In this document: in pieces, positions 25,121 through 32,572 of the stretch
How positions within the stretch are numbered: position 1 is the first letter of the stretch
Layout: each line of letters begins with the position of its first letter
DNA from: Pseudomonadota bacterium
Lineage (GTDB): Bacteria; Desulfobacterota; Desulfobacteria; Desulfobacterales; Desulfolunaceae
DNA length: 33,577 nt
Assembly: GCA_018818835.1 (NCBI GenBank)
Contig: JAHIRD010000156.1
Coordinates: 1-33,577 of the forward strand
Direction: 5' to 3'
Made by a program: the position numbers and the translations under genes
The notes under the pieces: model-generated
Told to the model about the DNA's origin: nothing
The model's input: only the letters and a program-made list of their open reading frames with translations
The model's database searches: none

Positions 25121-26110
25121 CTATACGGCAACCGTTGTGCTTCCATTGAACTTGAACTGACCTTTCCCAAGAATATCGTGAAGATGAAGAACTCCCAGGA
25201 TTATGTTGTTGGAATCCATAACCGGGAGAACGGTGATCTGTTTTGTCTCCATGAGGTTCAGGGCATCATACACCGGTGTGCCTGCCTGGACCTGTTTGGG
25301 GTTTCTTGTCATGAATCGGGACACTGGCTGGCTGGCGTCCATTTTTTTCATGGCAATAAGGTGTCTGACATCTCCGTCGGTGAGGATGCCTTTTAACTGG
25401 TTGCCGGGCCCTGCCACAAGGACAACCCCAAGGCGCATGCGGTCCATGACGTCAATGGCCTGGCCAAGGGTTGCTGTTTCCGGAGAAAGGGGTGTCCTGT
25501 CCCTTTTAAGCATGAGTTCTTCCACATTGCAGGAAAGACGTTGGCCCAGACGGCCACCGGGGTGAAATTTTTTGAAATCGGTTGATTTGAATTGTTTCAT
25601 GGTGATCAGAACCACGGAAAGGGCATCACCCATGGCCAAAAGGGCTGTGGTGCTGGATGTGGGGGCAAGCCCCATGGGGCATGCTTCTTTTTCAACCCCC
25701 ACATCAATAATCAGATCCGCAAAGGATGACAGGGTGGAGTCCTTTTTGCCAGTAAATGCGATGATGGGGCATCCAATGGCCTTGATGCTCGGAAGGAGAA
25801 TGTTCAATTCGTCGGTTTCACCGCTGTTTGAAAGGGCAATAAAGATATCCCCCTGGCAGACCATGCCCAGGTCTCCGTGCATGGCTTCCACTGGGTGAAG
25901 GAAAAAAGCATGGGTCCCTGTGCTGTTCAGTGTGGCGGCGATTTTTCTGCCGATCAGTCCGGATTTCCCAATACCGGCTATGATAACCCGGCCTTTGGCA
26001 TGGGCGATGAGCTCAACCATTCGGATAAATTGATCATCCAGACGGGGAATCAGGTTTAATATGGATTCCGCTTCAATTTTAAGAACCTCTGCGGCTTGTT
26101 TGATAATCAT
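25121..26110 (-). CDS. kdsD: arabinose-5-phosphate isomerase
   Basis: 329 residues of the KdsD/KpsF/GutQ family. It converts ribulose 5-phosphate to arabinose 5-phosphate, the first step towards Kdo of lipopolysaccharide, in the cytoplasm. The SIS domain (about 35-185) shows GRVIIAGIGKSGLIGRKIAA, FFLHPVEAMHGDLGMV, ALSNSGETDELNILLP and EACPMGLAPTSSTTA. Two CBS domains follow (about 205-325: LVAGPGNQLKGILTDGDVR and ITVLPVMDSNNIILGVLHLHDI). Length and order match the family. In many genomes kdsC, kdsA or lpt genes are adjacent, but here it is followed only by the DUF2007-like remnant. Confidence 0.93.
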   Translation of the reverse strand: MIIKQAAEVLKIEAESILNLIPRLDDQFIRMVELIAHAKGRVIIAGIGKSGLIGRKIAATLNSTGTHAFFLHPVEAMHGDLGMVCQGDIFIALSNSGETDELNILLPSIKAIGCPIIAFTGKKDSTLSSFADLIIDVGVEKEACPMGLAPTSSTTALLAMGDALSVVLITMKQFKSTDFKKFHPGGRLGQRLSCNVEELMLKRDRTPLSPETATLGQAIDVMDRMRLGVVLVAGPGNQLKGILTDGDVRHLIAMKKMDASQPVSRFMTRNPKQVQAGTPVYDALNLMETKQITVLPVMDSNNIILGVLHLHDILGKGQFKFNGSTTVAV

Positions 26111-26189
26111 AAGTGTTATATCCCGGTGCCCATCAGTACAATGGACAGGAAAAAAGTTGTCTGATCAGAGTTGAGGCATCCTTAAAAAG

Positions 26190-26202
26190 TACGACGCCAT
26201 CA
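26190..26202. repeat. solo end of the inverted-repeat element
   Basis: TACGACGCCATCA, preceded by AAAAAG, repeats the outer end (TTTTTACGACGCCATCA) of the elements at 30437-30589 and 32393-32549. No second end is nearby. Confidence 0.4.
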
Positions 26203-26307
26203 GTGTTCGAAGTCCCGGACTCGAACTATATCAGCCTTTATTTTTCAGGTCTTGGTATAAAAATCAAGTTAAAATCAAAAGAAGATCGTAACATTAACAT
26301 TTTGGGT

Positions 26308-26337
26308 TTGACAAAAAACATCCATATCTATTATAAG
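26308..26337 (+). promoter_or_regulatory. sigma-70 promoter for the PxxKW gene
   Basis: TTGACA (26308-26313), 18-nt spacer, TATAAG (26332-26337). The predicted leader is about 75 nt, and the gene ends in a strong terminator, so this is a well-delimited single-gene unit. Confidence 0.55.
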
Positions 26338-26419
26338 TATCAGGTTAAATTTGTTACAGCATGATCATATGTATATATAGTCAGGCTAATCATCAAAACC
26401 TGATAGAGGAGTGTATCCG

Positions 26420-26698
26420 ATGCTTTGTACTACTGTAAGAGATCAAGTCGAATGTCCGTTTATGACCCTTCAAGGATGTTCTTATGACGGCAATGTCTGC
26501 AAACCCATTGTACCCCAGTGTGAAGGTTGCGGACGTGTTATCGAATATGCGTCAAAACATTACTGCCAGTCACAGCCTAATCCGGCTGCAAAATGGAAAC
26601 TTGGTAACTGTAATCTGGCTACCCATATTGTCGCAGAGAAAGCTGAAGCCAAACAGAAAGTGAACCCGATTAAAGCATCTAAACGAGGAAAGGGTTAA
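26420..26698 (+). CDS. PxxKW-family cysteine-rich small protein
   Basis: 92 residues from ATG 26420; GAGGAG (26406-26411) is 8 nt upstream and favours it over the GTG at 26411. Eight cysteines occur in the pattern C...C...C...C...CEGC...C...C (VECPF, QGCSYDGNVC, PQCEGCGRVIE, HYCQ, GNCNLATH), followed by the PNPAAKWKLGNC segment that names the PxxKW family known from sulfate-reducing deltaproteobacteria. The Lys-rich tail (KAEAKQKVNPIKASKRGKG) could bind nucleic acid or membranes. The Cys pattern suggests zinc or Fe-S binding. Function has not been assigned. Own promoter and terminator. Confidence 0.75.
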   Translation: MLCTTVRDQVECPFMTLQGCSYDGNVCKPIVPQCEGCGRVIEYASKHYCQSQPNPAAKWKLGNCNLATHIVAEKAEAKQKVNPIKASKRGKG

Positions 26699-26798
26699 CG
26701 GCCGCTCCATCAAAAAAGAATTTTATGATGTATCGACTGTTAAACACCTGACGACAGCGTTTGTCATTATTTTTCCGGCGTTGTCAGACCTGGTCGTA

Positions 26799-26830
26799 AC
26801 CCCTGTTCCAAAAGAACGGGGGTTTTTTTT
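26799..26830 (+). terminator. Rho-independent terminator
   Basis: AACCCCTGTTC (26799-26809), loop CAAAA, GAACGGGGGTT (26815-26825), then six more T. It is an 11-bp stem with one T-G wobble and a clear T-run, about 100 bp after the PxxKW gene. Confidence 0.85.
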
Positions 26831-26945
26831 ACTGTGAACCACCCGTTTATTCTATTCCTCGTGGCATAAAAATTTAACCCTTTTTTGACAGCTGGCCGGG
26901 CATCCCAGTCGTCACGGTCAGATAAGGACACATAAGGAGACCCAT

Positions 26946-28259
26946 ATGAATGAATTGGCAAAACAGCTGAACGCTGACATTGTTGCCGGAAACTCGATGA
27001 CCTTTGATATGCTTTCCAGTATTGGGAAGAACCTGTTTTTCCCCAAGGGAATCCTCAGCCAGTCTGCAGAGGCCAAGCAGAAAGCCCATAAACTCAATGC
27101 GACCATAGGCATTGCCAAGGAAGAAGGCAAGATCATGTATCTGCCTTCCGTCATGGATGCCATTGACATGGAGTCCATTCCTCCCGAGGAATCCCTGACC
27201 TATGCACCGTCCTTTGGTATTCCGGCATTGAGGCAGGCATGGAAAGAGGCTCAGTATGAAAAAAATCCCTCTCTGTCAGGAAAGACGACCAGTCTTCCGG
27301 TTGTGACCTGCGGCATTACCCATGCCATAAGCATTGTGGCTGATGTCTGGGTTGATCCTGGCGATGTTGTGATTGTGCCGGATATGATGTGGGGAAATTA
27401 TAACATGATCCTCAATGTCAGAAAAGGAGCTGAAATCAGCAAATACACCCTGTTCTCGGACAAGGGGGGGTACAACATTGAGGCCTTTGAAAAGAAAGTC
27501 AGGGAAGAGGCAGCCAAACGTGATAAAATTGTTGTTCTTCTTAACTTTCCCCAGAATCCCACCGGGTATACGGCCACCCATGAGGAAGGCAGACAGATTG
27601 CCGATATCCTGACCCGGGTTGCCCAGGAAGGGACCAAGGTGATTGCCGTGACCGATGACGCGTATTTCGGCCTGTTTTTTGAAGATGATGCCATGAAAGA
27701 ATCCATGTTTACCCTGATGTGTGACCGGCATGAAAATCTTCTGGCCATCAAGCTGGACGGTGCCACCAAGGAAAATTATGTCTGGGGTCTGAGGGTGGGT
27801 TTTATCAGCTATGGAACACGGATCACGGGCGATGCGGCCAAAGTATATGAGGCCCTTGAAAAGAAAACAGCCGGCTGTGTCCGTGGAAATATTTCAAACT
27901 GTTCACACCTGGGTCAGACCATTGTATTAAAATCCATGAAAGACCCGCGTTATCAGGCTGAAAAACTGGAAAAATTCAACACACTTAAATCCAGGGCCAA
28001 CCGGGTGAAAGACGTTTTAAAAAACGAGAAATACAAGGACGCCTGGGATGTCTATCCCTTTAACTCCGGCTACTTCATGTGCATTCGGCTTAAGAATGTG
28101 GCGGCGGAAACCTTGCGTGTTCATTTACTTGACACCTATGGCGTGGGGCTTATCGCCCTGGGGGAAAAAGATTTGAGGGTCGCTTTTTCCTGTCTGGATC
28201 TTGATGACGTGGAAGTCCTTTTTGATACGGTTTTACAGGGCGTCAAGGATTTGTCCTGA
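26946..28259 (+). CDS. PLP-dependent class I/II aminotransferase
   Basis: 437 residues with AAGGAG (26934-26939) 6 nt before the ATG. Fold-type I motifs: LTYAPSFGIPALRQAWKE, the cofactor-binding NFPQNPTGYTAT (Asn204), VTDDAYFGLFF (Asp238 and Tyr240), LDGATKENYVWGLRVGFISY (Schiff-base Lys275, Arg283) and LRVAFSCLD near the end. The Lys motif 'DGATKENYVW' differs from the more common SKxxxxPG, as in a bacterial subgroup annotated only as aminotransferase. Amino donor and acceptor are unknown, with aromatic or branched-chain amino acids possible. Length is slightly above average. No operon partner. Confidence 0.85.
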   Translation: MNELAKQLNADIVAGNSMTFDMLSSIGKNLFFPKGILSQSAEAKQKAHKLNATIGIAKEEGKIMYLPSVMDAIDMESIPPEESLTYAPSFGIPALRQAWKEAQYEKNPSLSGKTTSLPVVTCGITHAISIVADVWVDPGDVVIVPDMMWGNYNMILNVRKGAEISKYTLFSDKGGYNIEAFEKKVREEAAKRDKIVVLLNFPQNPTGYTATHEEGRQIADILTRVAQEGTKVIAVTDDAYFGLFFEDDAMKESMFTLMCDRHENLLAIKLDGATKENYVWGLRVGFISYGTRITGDAAKVYEALEKKTAGCVRGNISNCSHLGQTIVLKSMKDPRYQAEKLEKFNTLKSRANRVKDVLKNEKYKDAWDVYPFNSGYFMCIRLKNVAAETLRVHLLDTYGVGLIALGEKDLRVAFSCLDLDDVEVLFDTVLQGVKDLS

Positions 28260-28280
28260 TCGAAAAAAAGGATCGGTTGT

Positions 28281-28310
28281 TCACCCGGCTTCCTCTTGGG
28301 GGCCGGGTGA
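28281..28310 (+). terminator. hairpin after the aminotransferase gene
   Basis: TCACCCGGC (28281-28289) pairs with GCCGGGTGA (28302-28310), a 9-bp GC-rich stem with a 12-nt loop. The tail ATTTGAAAACTCTTTATT is only moderately T-rich. It lies 22 nt after the stop and 60 nt before the next gene. Confidence 0.55.
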
Positions 28311-28370
28311 TTTGAAAACTCTTTATTATGAAGTGTTGTCATTTTACAGTTCAGAATGTAATGTATTCCT

Positions 28371-30206
28371 ATGACGATTCTTTCCCGAATATTCAAGCCC
28401 CTGAAATCAGAAAATGGAAAAAAAAGGTCGTCGGATCTGGCCAACGCGGGCAAATGGATGTCCTATTTTGTGCTGATTGGCCTGATCGCAGGCTTGGGTT
28501 CTGTCCTTTTTCACTATCTCTGCGATCTGGGTATGCATTACTTCCTGGACCTGCTGGCCGGGTTCAGGCCCGATTCACCTGCAGGTGAGCATCGCCTTTT
28601 CCCAGCCACACAAACCCCGTTCAATAAATGGATGCTGCTGGTTCTTCCGGCTCTTGGTGGTATTTTAAGCGGTTTTCTTGTGTATACCTTTGCTCCCGAG
28701 GCAGAAGGCCACGGAACCGATGCGGCCATTGATGCATACCATAACAAAGGGGGCGTCATCCGGGCTCGGGTGCCCTTGATCAAAACCATTGCCTCGGTAT
28801 TGACCCTCACAAGCGGGGGCTCTGGTGGTCGCGAAGGACCCATTGCACAGATCGGCGCGGGTTTCGGTTCATTTTTGGCCACCCGCATGAAGGTCTCAGA
28901 CCGTGAACGGAGAATCATGATGGCAGCGGGTATCGGTGCCGGGGTCGGCAGTATCTTTAGGGCACCCCTTGCAGGTGCTCTTTTTGCCGCTGAGGTTCTT
29001 TACCGGGATCCTGAATTTGAATCCGAGGTGATTATCCCTGCCGGGATTTCATCGGTTATCGCCTATTGTGTGTTCTGTCTTGTTTATGGATGGGGCTCGC
29101 TGTTTCATTCCCAGGATTTTCTGTTCAGAAATCCCCTGGAACTCGGGCCCTATCTGGTTCTTGCCTTTGTCATCGTGCTTGCCGGTATTTTCTATATCAA
29201 GGCCTTTTACGGTATTACTCATTTTTTTCAGAAACTGAAAATGCCCAACGCACTCAAGCCAGCCCTGGGTGGTTTATGCACTGGGATCATCGGATTTCTA
29301 TTCTGTGGAAGCCTGATTCATGTATCCCCCCTGGCCTTTGGTTATGGTGCGATCCAAAAGGCTCTGGACAACGAGGTTGCCATTGGAGCCCTCCTTGCCC
29401 TTGCCCTGGGAAAGATTTTGACCACATCGTTCTCCATAGGTTCCGGTGGAAGTGGTGGTGTTTTCGGCCCTTCAGTGGTGATCGGAGGTGCCTTGGGCGG
29501 TGCTGTGGGTAAATTTTTTCATAGTGTGATGCCCCAGGTGGTCACCGAACCCGGTGCCTTTGTGATCGTGGGCATGGCGGGTTTTTTTGCGGCTGTATCC
29601 AATACACCCATTTCCACCATTATTTTTGTCAGTGAGATGACCAATTCCTACCACCTGCTTCTTCCCAGTCTTCTTGTCTGTGCAGTGGCTTATCTGATGG
29701 CCCAGAAGTGGTCGATTTTTGAAAATCAGGTTAAAAGCAAGGTGGACTCTGCGGCCCATGCCGGGGAATTCATGGTGGATATTCTACAGAAAATAAAGGT
29801 CCGCGACTTGATGGATCTGGTTCGGCCGGTGACCCCGGTTGCCAAGGATATGCCTTTTTCCAAATTCAAGATCTTTTTTTCAAAGACCAAACAGCATTAT
29901 TTCCCAGTTAACGATGAAGATGGCCGTTTGGTGGGAATCTTTTCCTCCACAGACATTCGGTCCGTTATCTTTTCCCAGGAAATTGAGCCCCTTATCGTTA
30001 TGATGGATCTTGCCACCACCGACATCATCGTGACAACACCCATGGAAGATCTGAACTCAGTTCTCCAGAAATTGACCACACGAAATATTGACAGCCTTCC
30101 GGTTGTCAAGGATGAGGACCACGGGATTCTTCTGGGCATGCTGGACAGACGGGCGGTTATTGCCAACTATAACAGGCAGATTGAGCGGTTGAAGAGTAAT
30201 AAGTAA
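28371..30206 (+). CDS. ClC-family chloride channel/transporter with C-terminal CBS pair
   Basis: 611 residues. About ten hydrophobic helices (30-450) carry ClC signatures: TSGGSGGREGPIAQIGAGFG (the gating or proton Glu is at 155), GAGVGSIFRAPLAGALFAAE, and IGSGGSGGVFGPSVVIGGAL with the GxFxP anion-binding motif. The retained gating Glu is typical of H+/Cl- exchangers, but also occurs in channels. The GSGIP selectivity motif reads GGSGGREGP here, so anion preference is open. The C-terminal 150 residues hold two CBS domains (KVRDLMDLVRPV..., VTTPMEDLNSVLQKL...GMLDRRAVI), usually nucleotide-sensing. ATG 28371 has no clear Shine-Dalgarno. Inner-membrane protein. Confidence 0.92.
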   Translation: MTILSRIFKPLKSENGKKRSSDLANAGKWMSYFVLIGLIAGLGSVLFHYLCDLGMHYFLDLLAGFRPDSPAGEHRLFPATQTPFNKWMLLVLPALGGILSGFLVYTFAPEAEGHGTDAAIDAYHNKGGVIRARVPLIKTIASVLTLTSGGSGGREGPIAQIGAGFGSFLATRMKVSDRERRIMMAAGIGAGVGSIFRAPLAGALFAAEVLYRDPEFESEVIIPAGISSVIAYCVFCLVYGWGSLFHSQDFLFRNPLELGPYLVLAFVIVLAGIFYIKAFYGITHFFQKLKMPNALKPALGGLCTGIIGFLFCGSLIHVSPLAFGYGAIQKALDNEVAIGALLALALGKILTTSFSIGSGGSGGVFGPSVVIGGALGGAVGKFFHSVMPQVVTEPGAFVIVGMAGFFAAVSNTPISTIIFVSEMTNSYHLLLPSLLVCAVAYLMAQKWSIFENQVKSKVDSAAHAGEFMVDILQKIKVRDLMDLVRPVTPVAKDMPFSKFKIFFSKTKQHYFPVNDEDGRLVGIFSSTDIRSVIFSQEIEPLIVMMDLATTDIIVTTPMEDLNSVLQKLTTRNIDSLPVVKDEDHGILLGMLDRRAVIANYNRQIERLKSNK

Positions 30207-30241
30207 TCAGGAATTGCATCATTCGAAACCCCTGAACCGGT

Positions 30242-30385
30242 CGCCACGTGTAGGGGCACGATGCATCGTGCCCTTGTTCGCATCGCAATGAGGTTTATTG
30301 AATTGAGCATGGTTGGACAGCCTTATTTGACTTCAAAGAAATGCATGGATAAAAGGGCACGGCGCACCGTGCCCCTACGGTGGCG
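30242..30385. repeat. REPIN-like element with paired hairpins
   Basis: The ends are inverted copies: CGCCAC...GTAGGGGCACGATGCATCGTGCCCTT at the left (30242-30275) and its imperfect complement at the right (30352-30385). Each end contains a palindrome: GGGCACGATG/CATCGTGCCC at the left and GGGCACGG/CCGTGCCC at the right. About 75 bp of unique-looking DNA separates them. GTAGGGGCACG repeats of this type are dispersed in many bacterial genomes. Confidence 0.6.
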
Positions 30386-30436
30386 AACCCTAAGGGTCAC
30401 GAAAACATTGATTCTCGTTCGTCGCCATCAAGGATT

Positions 30437-30589
30437 TGATGAACTCGTAAAAAGTCGACGTATGGCTATGGAAAAAGGTCCATAGGCAAGGCATAGTGTT
30501 TGGCCGGGCGTGAAGGCATACTTGGTCGTATGTCGAACGTCCGGCCAAACACTATAACGCCGCATATGGGACTTTTTACGACGCCATCA
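30437..30589. repeat. 153-bp terminal-inverted-repeat element, copy A
   Basis: Ends: CTCGTAAAAAGTCGACG at the left and GACTTTTTACGACGCCATCA at the right. Inside are CTATGG/CCATAG around AAAAAGGT, then a long perfect arm pair ATAGTGTTTGGCCGG (30493-30507) and CCGGCCAAACACTAT (30541-30555), itself enclosing CATAC/GTATG. It carries no gene and looks like a MITE or large REP. Its right end supplies the last residues and stop codon of the minus-strand HAD phosphatase. Confidence 0.7.
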
Positions 30590-31250
30590 ATGATTTGATC
30601 AGGTCCAGGAGTTCCAGAGGGCGTGCGATCAGGGAGCGGGCACCGTTTTCTTTGAGTTCCTTTTCACTGCGGAAGCCCCATAGGACACCCACCGGGTAAA
30701 GGCTGGCTGAAACGGCTGTTTGCATATCCACGGCCGTGTCTCCCAGGTAGAGACATTGGTCGGGCCTGAGGCCCAGAATGTTCAGTATCTCAAAGACCGC
30801 ATGGGGATCGGGTTTTTTTGGAATGCCGTCCCGCTGTCCGAATACGACCTGAAAGGGGATGTCCGGTAGAAATAAAGAGATGTTTTTCACGGTCAGGTCA
30901 TGGGGTTTGTTGGACAGAAGGGCCAGGGCAAACCCATGCTGATGAAGCGAATGGAGAAGTTCGGGGATGTCCTGATAAAGACAGGCATATTTTCCGCATT
31001 CGTCTCTGTAAAGACATAGAAATTCCTCAAGACACTTATGGACCACAGAAAGGGTTGCCTTTTCCCCCAGGGCTCGCCTGATCAGTGTTTCAGCGCCATC
31101 ACCCACGAAAATACGATAAGCAGCCATGGGGTGGGGGTGATAGCCGTTAGTTTCAAGCACACGGTTGCAGAGGATGCCCAGTTCGTCAAGGGAATCCAGA
31201 AGGGTTCCGTCAAGATCGAAAATAATGGCTTTGAAGCCTGGATCAGTCAT
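30576..31250 (-). CDS. HAD-superfamily phosphoglycolate-phosphatase-like hydrolase
   Basis: 224 residues from ATG 31250; AAGGTGG on the minus strand lies about 5 nt upstream, better placed than for the GTG at 31259. HAD motif I is FDLDGTLLDS (nucleophile Asp12, acid/base Asp14), motif II LLSNKPHD, motif III around KKPDPHAVF and motif IV LGDTAVDMQTA. The helical cap between motifs I and II is the Gph/PGP type. It would hydrolyse a small phosphate ester such as 2-phosphoglycolate. It is third in an operon behind truA (15 nt gap). Its final residues MAS and TAA stop come from the adjacent repeat element, so the native C-terminus may have been replaced. Confidence 0.85.
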   Translation of the reverse strand: MTDPGFKAIIFDLDGTLLDSLDELGILCNRVLETNGYHPHPMAAYRIFVGDGAETLIRRALGEKATLSVVHKCLEEFLCLYRDECGKYACLYQDIPELLHSLHQHGFALALLSNKPHDLTVKNISLFLPDIPFQVVFGQRDGIPKKPDPHAVFEILNILGLRPDQCLYLGDTAVDMQTAVSASLYPVGVLWGFRSEKELKENGARSLIARPLELLDLIKSLMAS

Positions 31251-31265
31251 TCGTGCCACCTTTTT

Positions 31266-32012
31266 TTATGAGGGATCATAGTCCACTTTAACAAGAAACA
31301 AGCCCTGGGGTGGGGCTGTGGCCCCTGCCTTTGTTCTGTCTTTGGACTGAATAATGGCCCTGAATTCGTCCGGTGTCAACTTCCCCAAGCCCACGTCCAC
31401 CAAGGTCCCCACGATGTTACGAACCATGAATTTTAAAAAACCGTTGGCACTGATTTCGAAAATCACCCAGTTGTCTTTAGTCTGGAAGTCTGCCCGATCA
31501 ATATGTCTGACCGTGCTTGTTCTAGGGCTTCCGGTTCCCTCAAAGGATTTATAATCCATTTCCCCTACCAGATGATTGGCTGCCGCTTGCATGGCTTGAA
31601 TATCAAGGGGCTTTGGAATAAACCAGAAGTAGTTACGGCCAATGGATCGGGGCGTGGCTGAATTGAAAATACTGTAACGGTATGTCTTTTTCTTCACACT
31701 GTATCGGGCATGGAAGGATGCGTCCACTTTTTGGCAGTCTTTGATCACAATGCCCGGTGGAAGCATCAGGTTCAGGGCGATGCGGAAACGTTCGGCACTG
31801 ATCCGGGTGTCACAGGAAAAATGGGCCACCTGTGCCAGGGCATGGACACCGGCATCGGTTCGTCCTGAGCCGTAAATCTTGATTTCTTCCTGGGTCATGG
31901 TTTTAAGAATGCGTTGGATTTCATTCTGGATGGTGGGCAGACCCGGTTGAATCTGCCACCCGTGAAAAGCGCTTCCATCATATTCTATGGTGAGTTTGAA
32001 ATTTGTCAGCAT
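31266..32012 (-). CDS. truA: tRNA pseudouridine(38-40) synthase TruA
   Basis: 248 residues, normal for TruA. KLTIEYDGSAFHGWQIQPG, then the catalytic GSGRTDAGVHALAQVAHF (Asp53), IALNLMLPPGI, FHARYSVKKKTYRYSIFN, NHLVGEMDYKSFEGTGSP and NGFLKFMVRNIVGTLVDVG are all present. It isomerises uridines 38-40 in tRNA anticodon arms in the cytoplasm. The ATG at 32012 has no strong Shine-Dalgarno and lies 22 nt downstream of the stop of the small selenoprotein gene, so it probably depends on coupled transcription from there. Confidence 0.95.
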   Translation of the reverse strand: MLTNFKLTIEYDGSAFHGWQIQPGLPTIQNEIQRILKTMTQEEIKIYGSGRTDAGVHALAQVAHFSCDTRISAERFRIALNLMLPPGIVIKDCQKVDASFHARYSVKKKTYRYSIFNSATPRSIGRNYFWFIPKPLDIQAMQAAANHLVGEMDYKSFEGTGSPRTSTVRHIDRADFQTKDNWVIFEISANGFLKFMVRNIVGTLVDVGLGKLTPDEFRAIIQSKDRTKAGATAPPQGLFLVKVDYDPS

Positions 32013-32034
32013 GAATCTGTATTACATACATCCA

Positions 32035-32223
32035 TTACAGTCTGTTGCATGGGATATTCCCAAGTTGGTCTTCCAGATACTCATCGATCAAATAGGCAAA
32101 TGAATCGCTTGAAAAGCGTGACTTGCACGACCTGCAAGCCAGATAAACACTTTTTCAGGTTTTGCACAATGAAAGAATACCCTTGCATTTTGGACAGGTC
32201 ACACGTGATTCGATTGAAATCAT
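32035..32223 (-). CDS. small zinc-ribbon-like selenoprotein (in-frame TGA)
   Basis: 62 codons from ATG 32223 (AGGGG 6 nt upstream) to TAA at 32035, interrupted only by TGA at 32155-32157 (codon 23). Read with selenocysteine (U), the protein has CPKC at 10-13, CKTU at 20-23 and CRSC at 30-33, then an acidic helix (DSFAYLIDEYLEDQL) and IPCNRL. The Cys pattern and the LIDExLExxL...PCxRL ending match, from memory, the 'dual CXXC motif small (seleno)protein' family of deltaproteobacteria, in which the U position is Cys in other members. The similarity continues on both sides of the TGA without a frame change, and a SECIS-like hairpin follows. A CxxU motif suggests a redox or metal-binding role. 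It is first in an operon with truA and the HAD phosphatase. Confidence 0.75.
32120..32140 (-). promoter_or_regulatory. SECIS-like hairpin
   Basis: On the minus strand GGCTTGCA-GGTCG-TGCAAGTC forms an 8-bp stem (one G-U pair) with loop GGUCG, inside the coding sequence. The loop's GGUC starts 22 nt after the TGA, within the 16-37 nt window of bacterial SECIS elements. The core TTGCAGGTC is the same as in the E. coli fdhF SECIS, whose GGUC loop contacts SelB. Confidence 0.65.
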
Positions 32224-32257
32224 TTTTTCCCCTGTTGTTACATGATAAATTTTTGAA

Positions 32258-32286
32258 AATATAGACGAATACATATTAAAATACAA
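32258..32286 (-). promoter_or_regulatory. possible sigma-70 promoter for the selenoprotein operon
   Basis: Reading the minus strand: TTGTAT (32286-32281), 17-nt spacer, TATATT (32263-32258). The -10 is good and the -35 weak. It lies about 35 nt upstream of the start codon at 32223. Confidence 0.35.
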
Positions 32287-32392
32287 GTCTGAACTCATCT
32301 ATCGGTCATATTTCATAACAAATTAAATATAAGCTGTATGGAAATTTCGTGCCAGATCTGCTAAGAAGGGTAAAAAAAATAACCGTATAGAT

Positions 32393-32549
32393 GCTGAGCT
32401 CGTAAAAAGTCGATACATGGATGGCTATGGAAAAAGGTCCATAGGCAAGGCATAGTGTTTGGCCGGGCGTGAAGTCATACTTGGTGCGTATGTCGAACGT
32501 CCGGCCAAACCCTATAACGCCGCATATGGGACTTTTTACGACGCCATCA
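32393..32549. repeat. 157-bp terminal-inverted-repeat element, copy B
   Basis: Same ends and architecture as the copy at 30437-30589: GAGCTCGTAAAAAGTCG at the left, GACTTTTTACGACGCCATCA at the right, CTATGG/CCATAG, and arms ATAGTGTTTGGCCGG (32452-32466) and CCGGCCAAACCCTAT (32501-32515) with one mismatch. A small TGGA insertion and a few substitutions distinguish it. It sits 23 nt before the pseudouridine synthase start and may affect its transcription. Confidence 0.7.
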
Positions 32550-32572
32550 AAGATATACAGAGGCAGAACACC

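Noticed and set aside
26111-26364. 83-codon plus-strand frame between kdsD and the PxxKW gene
   Set aside because: It spans a repeat end and the PxxKW promoter, with no ribosome site or recognisable protein.
30261-30485. 74-codon frame between the ClC gene and the HAD phosphatase
   Set aside because: It is made entirely of two repeat elements.
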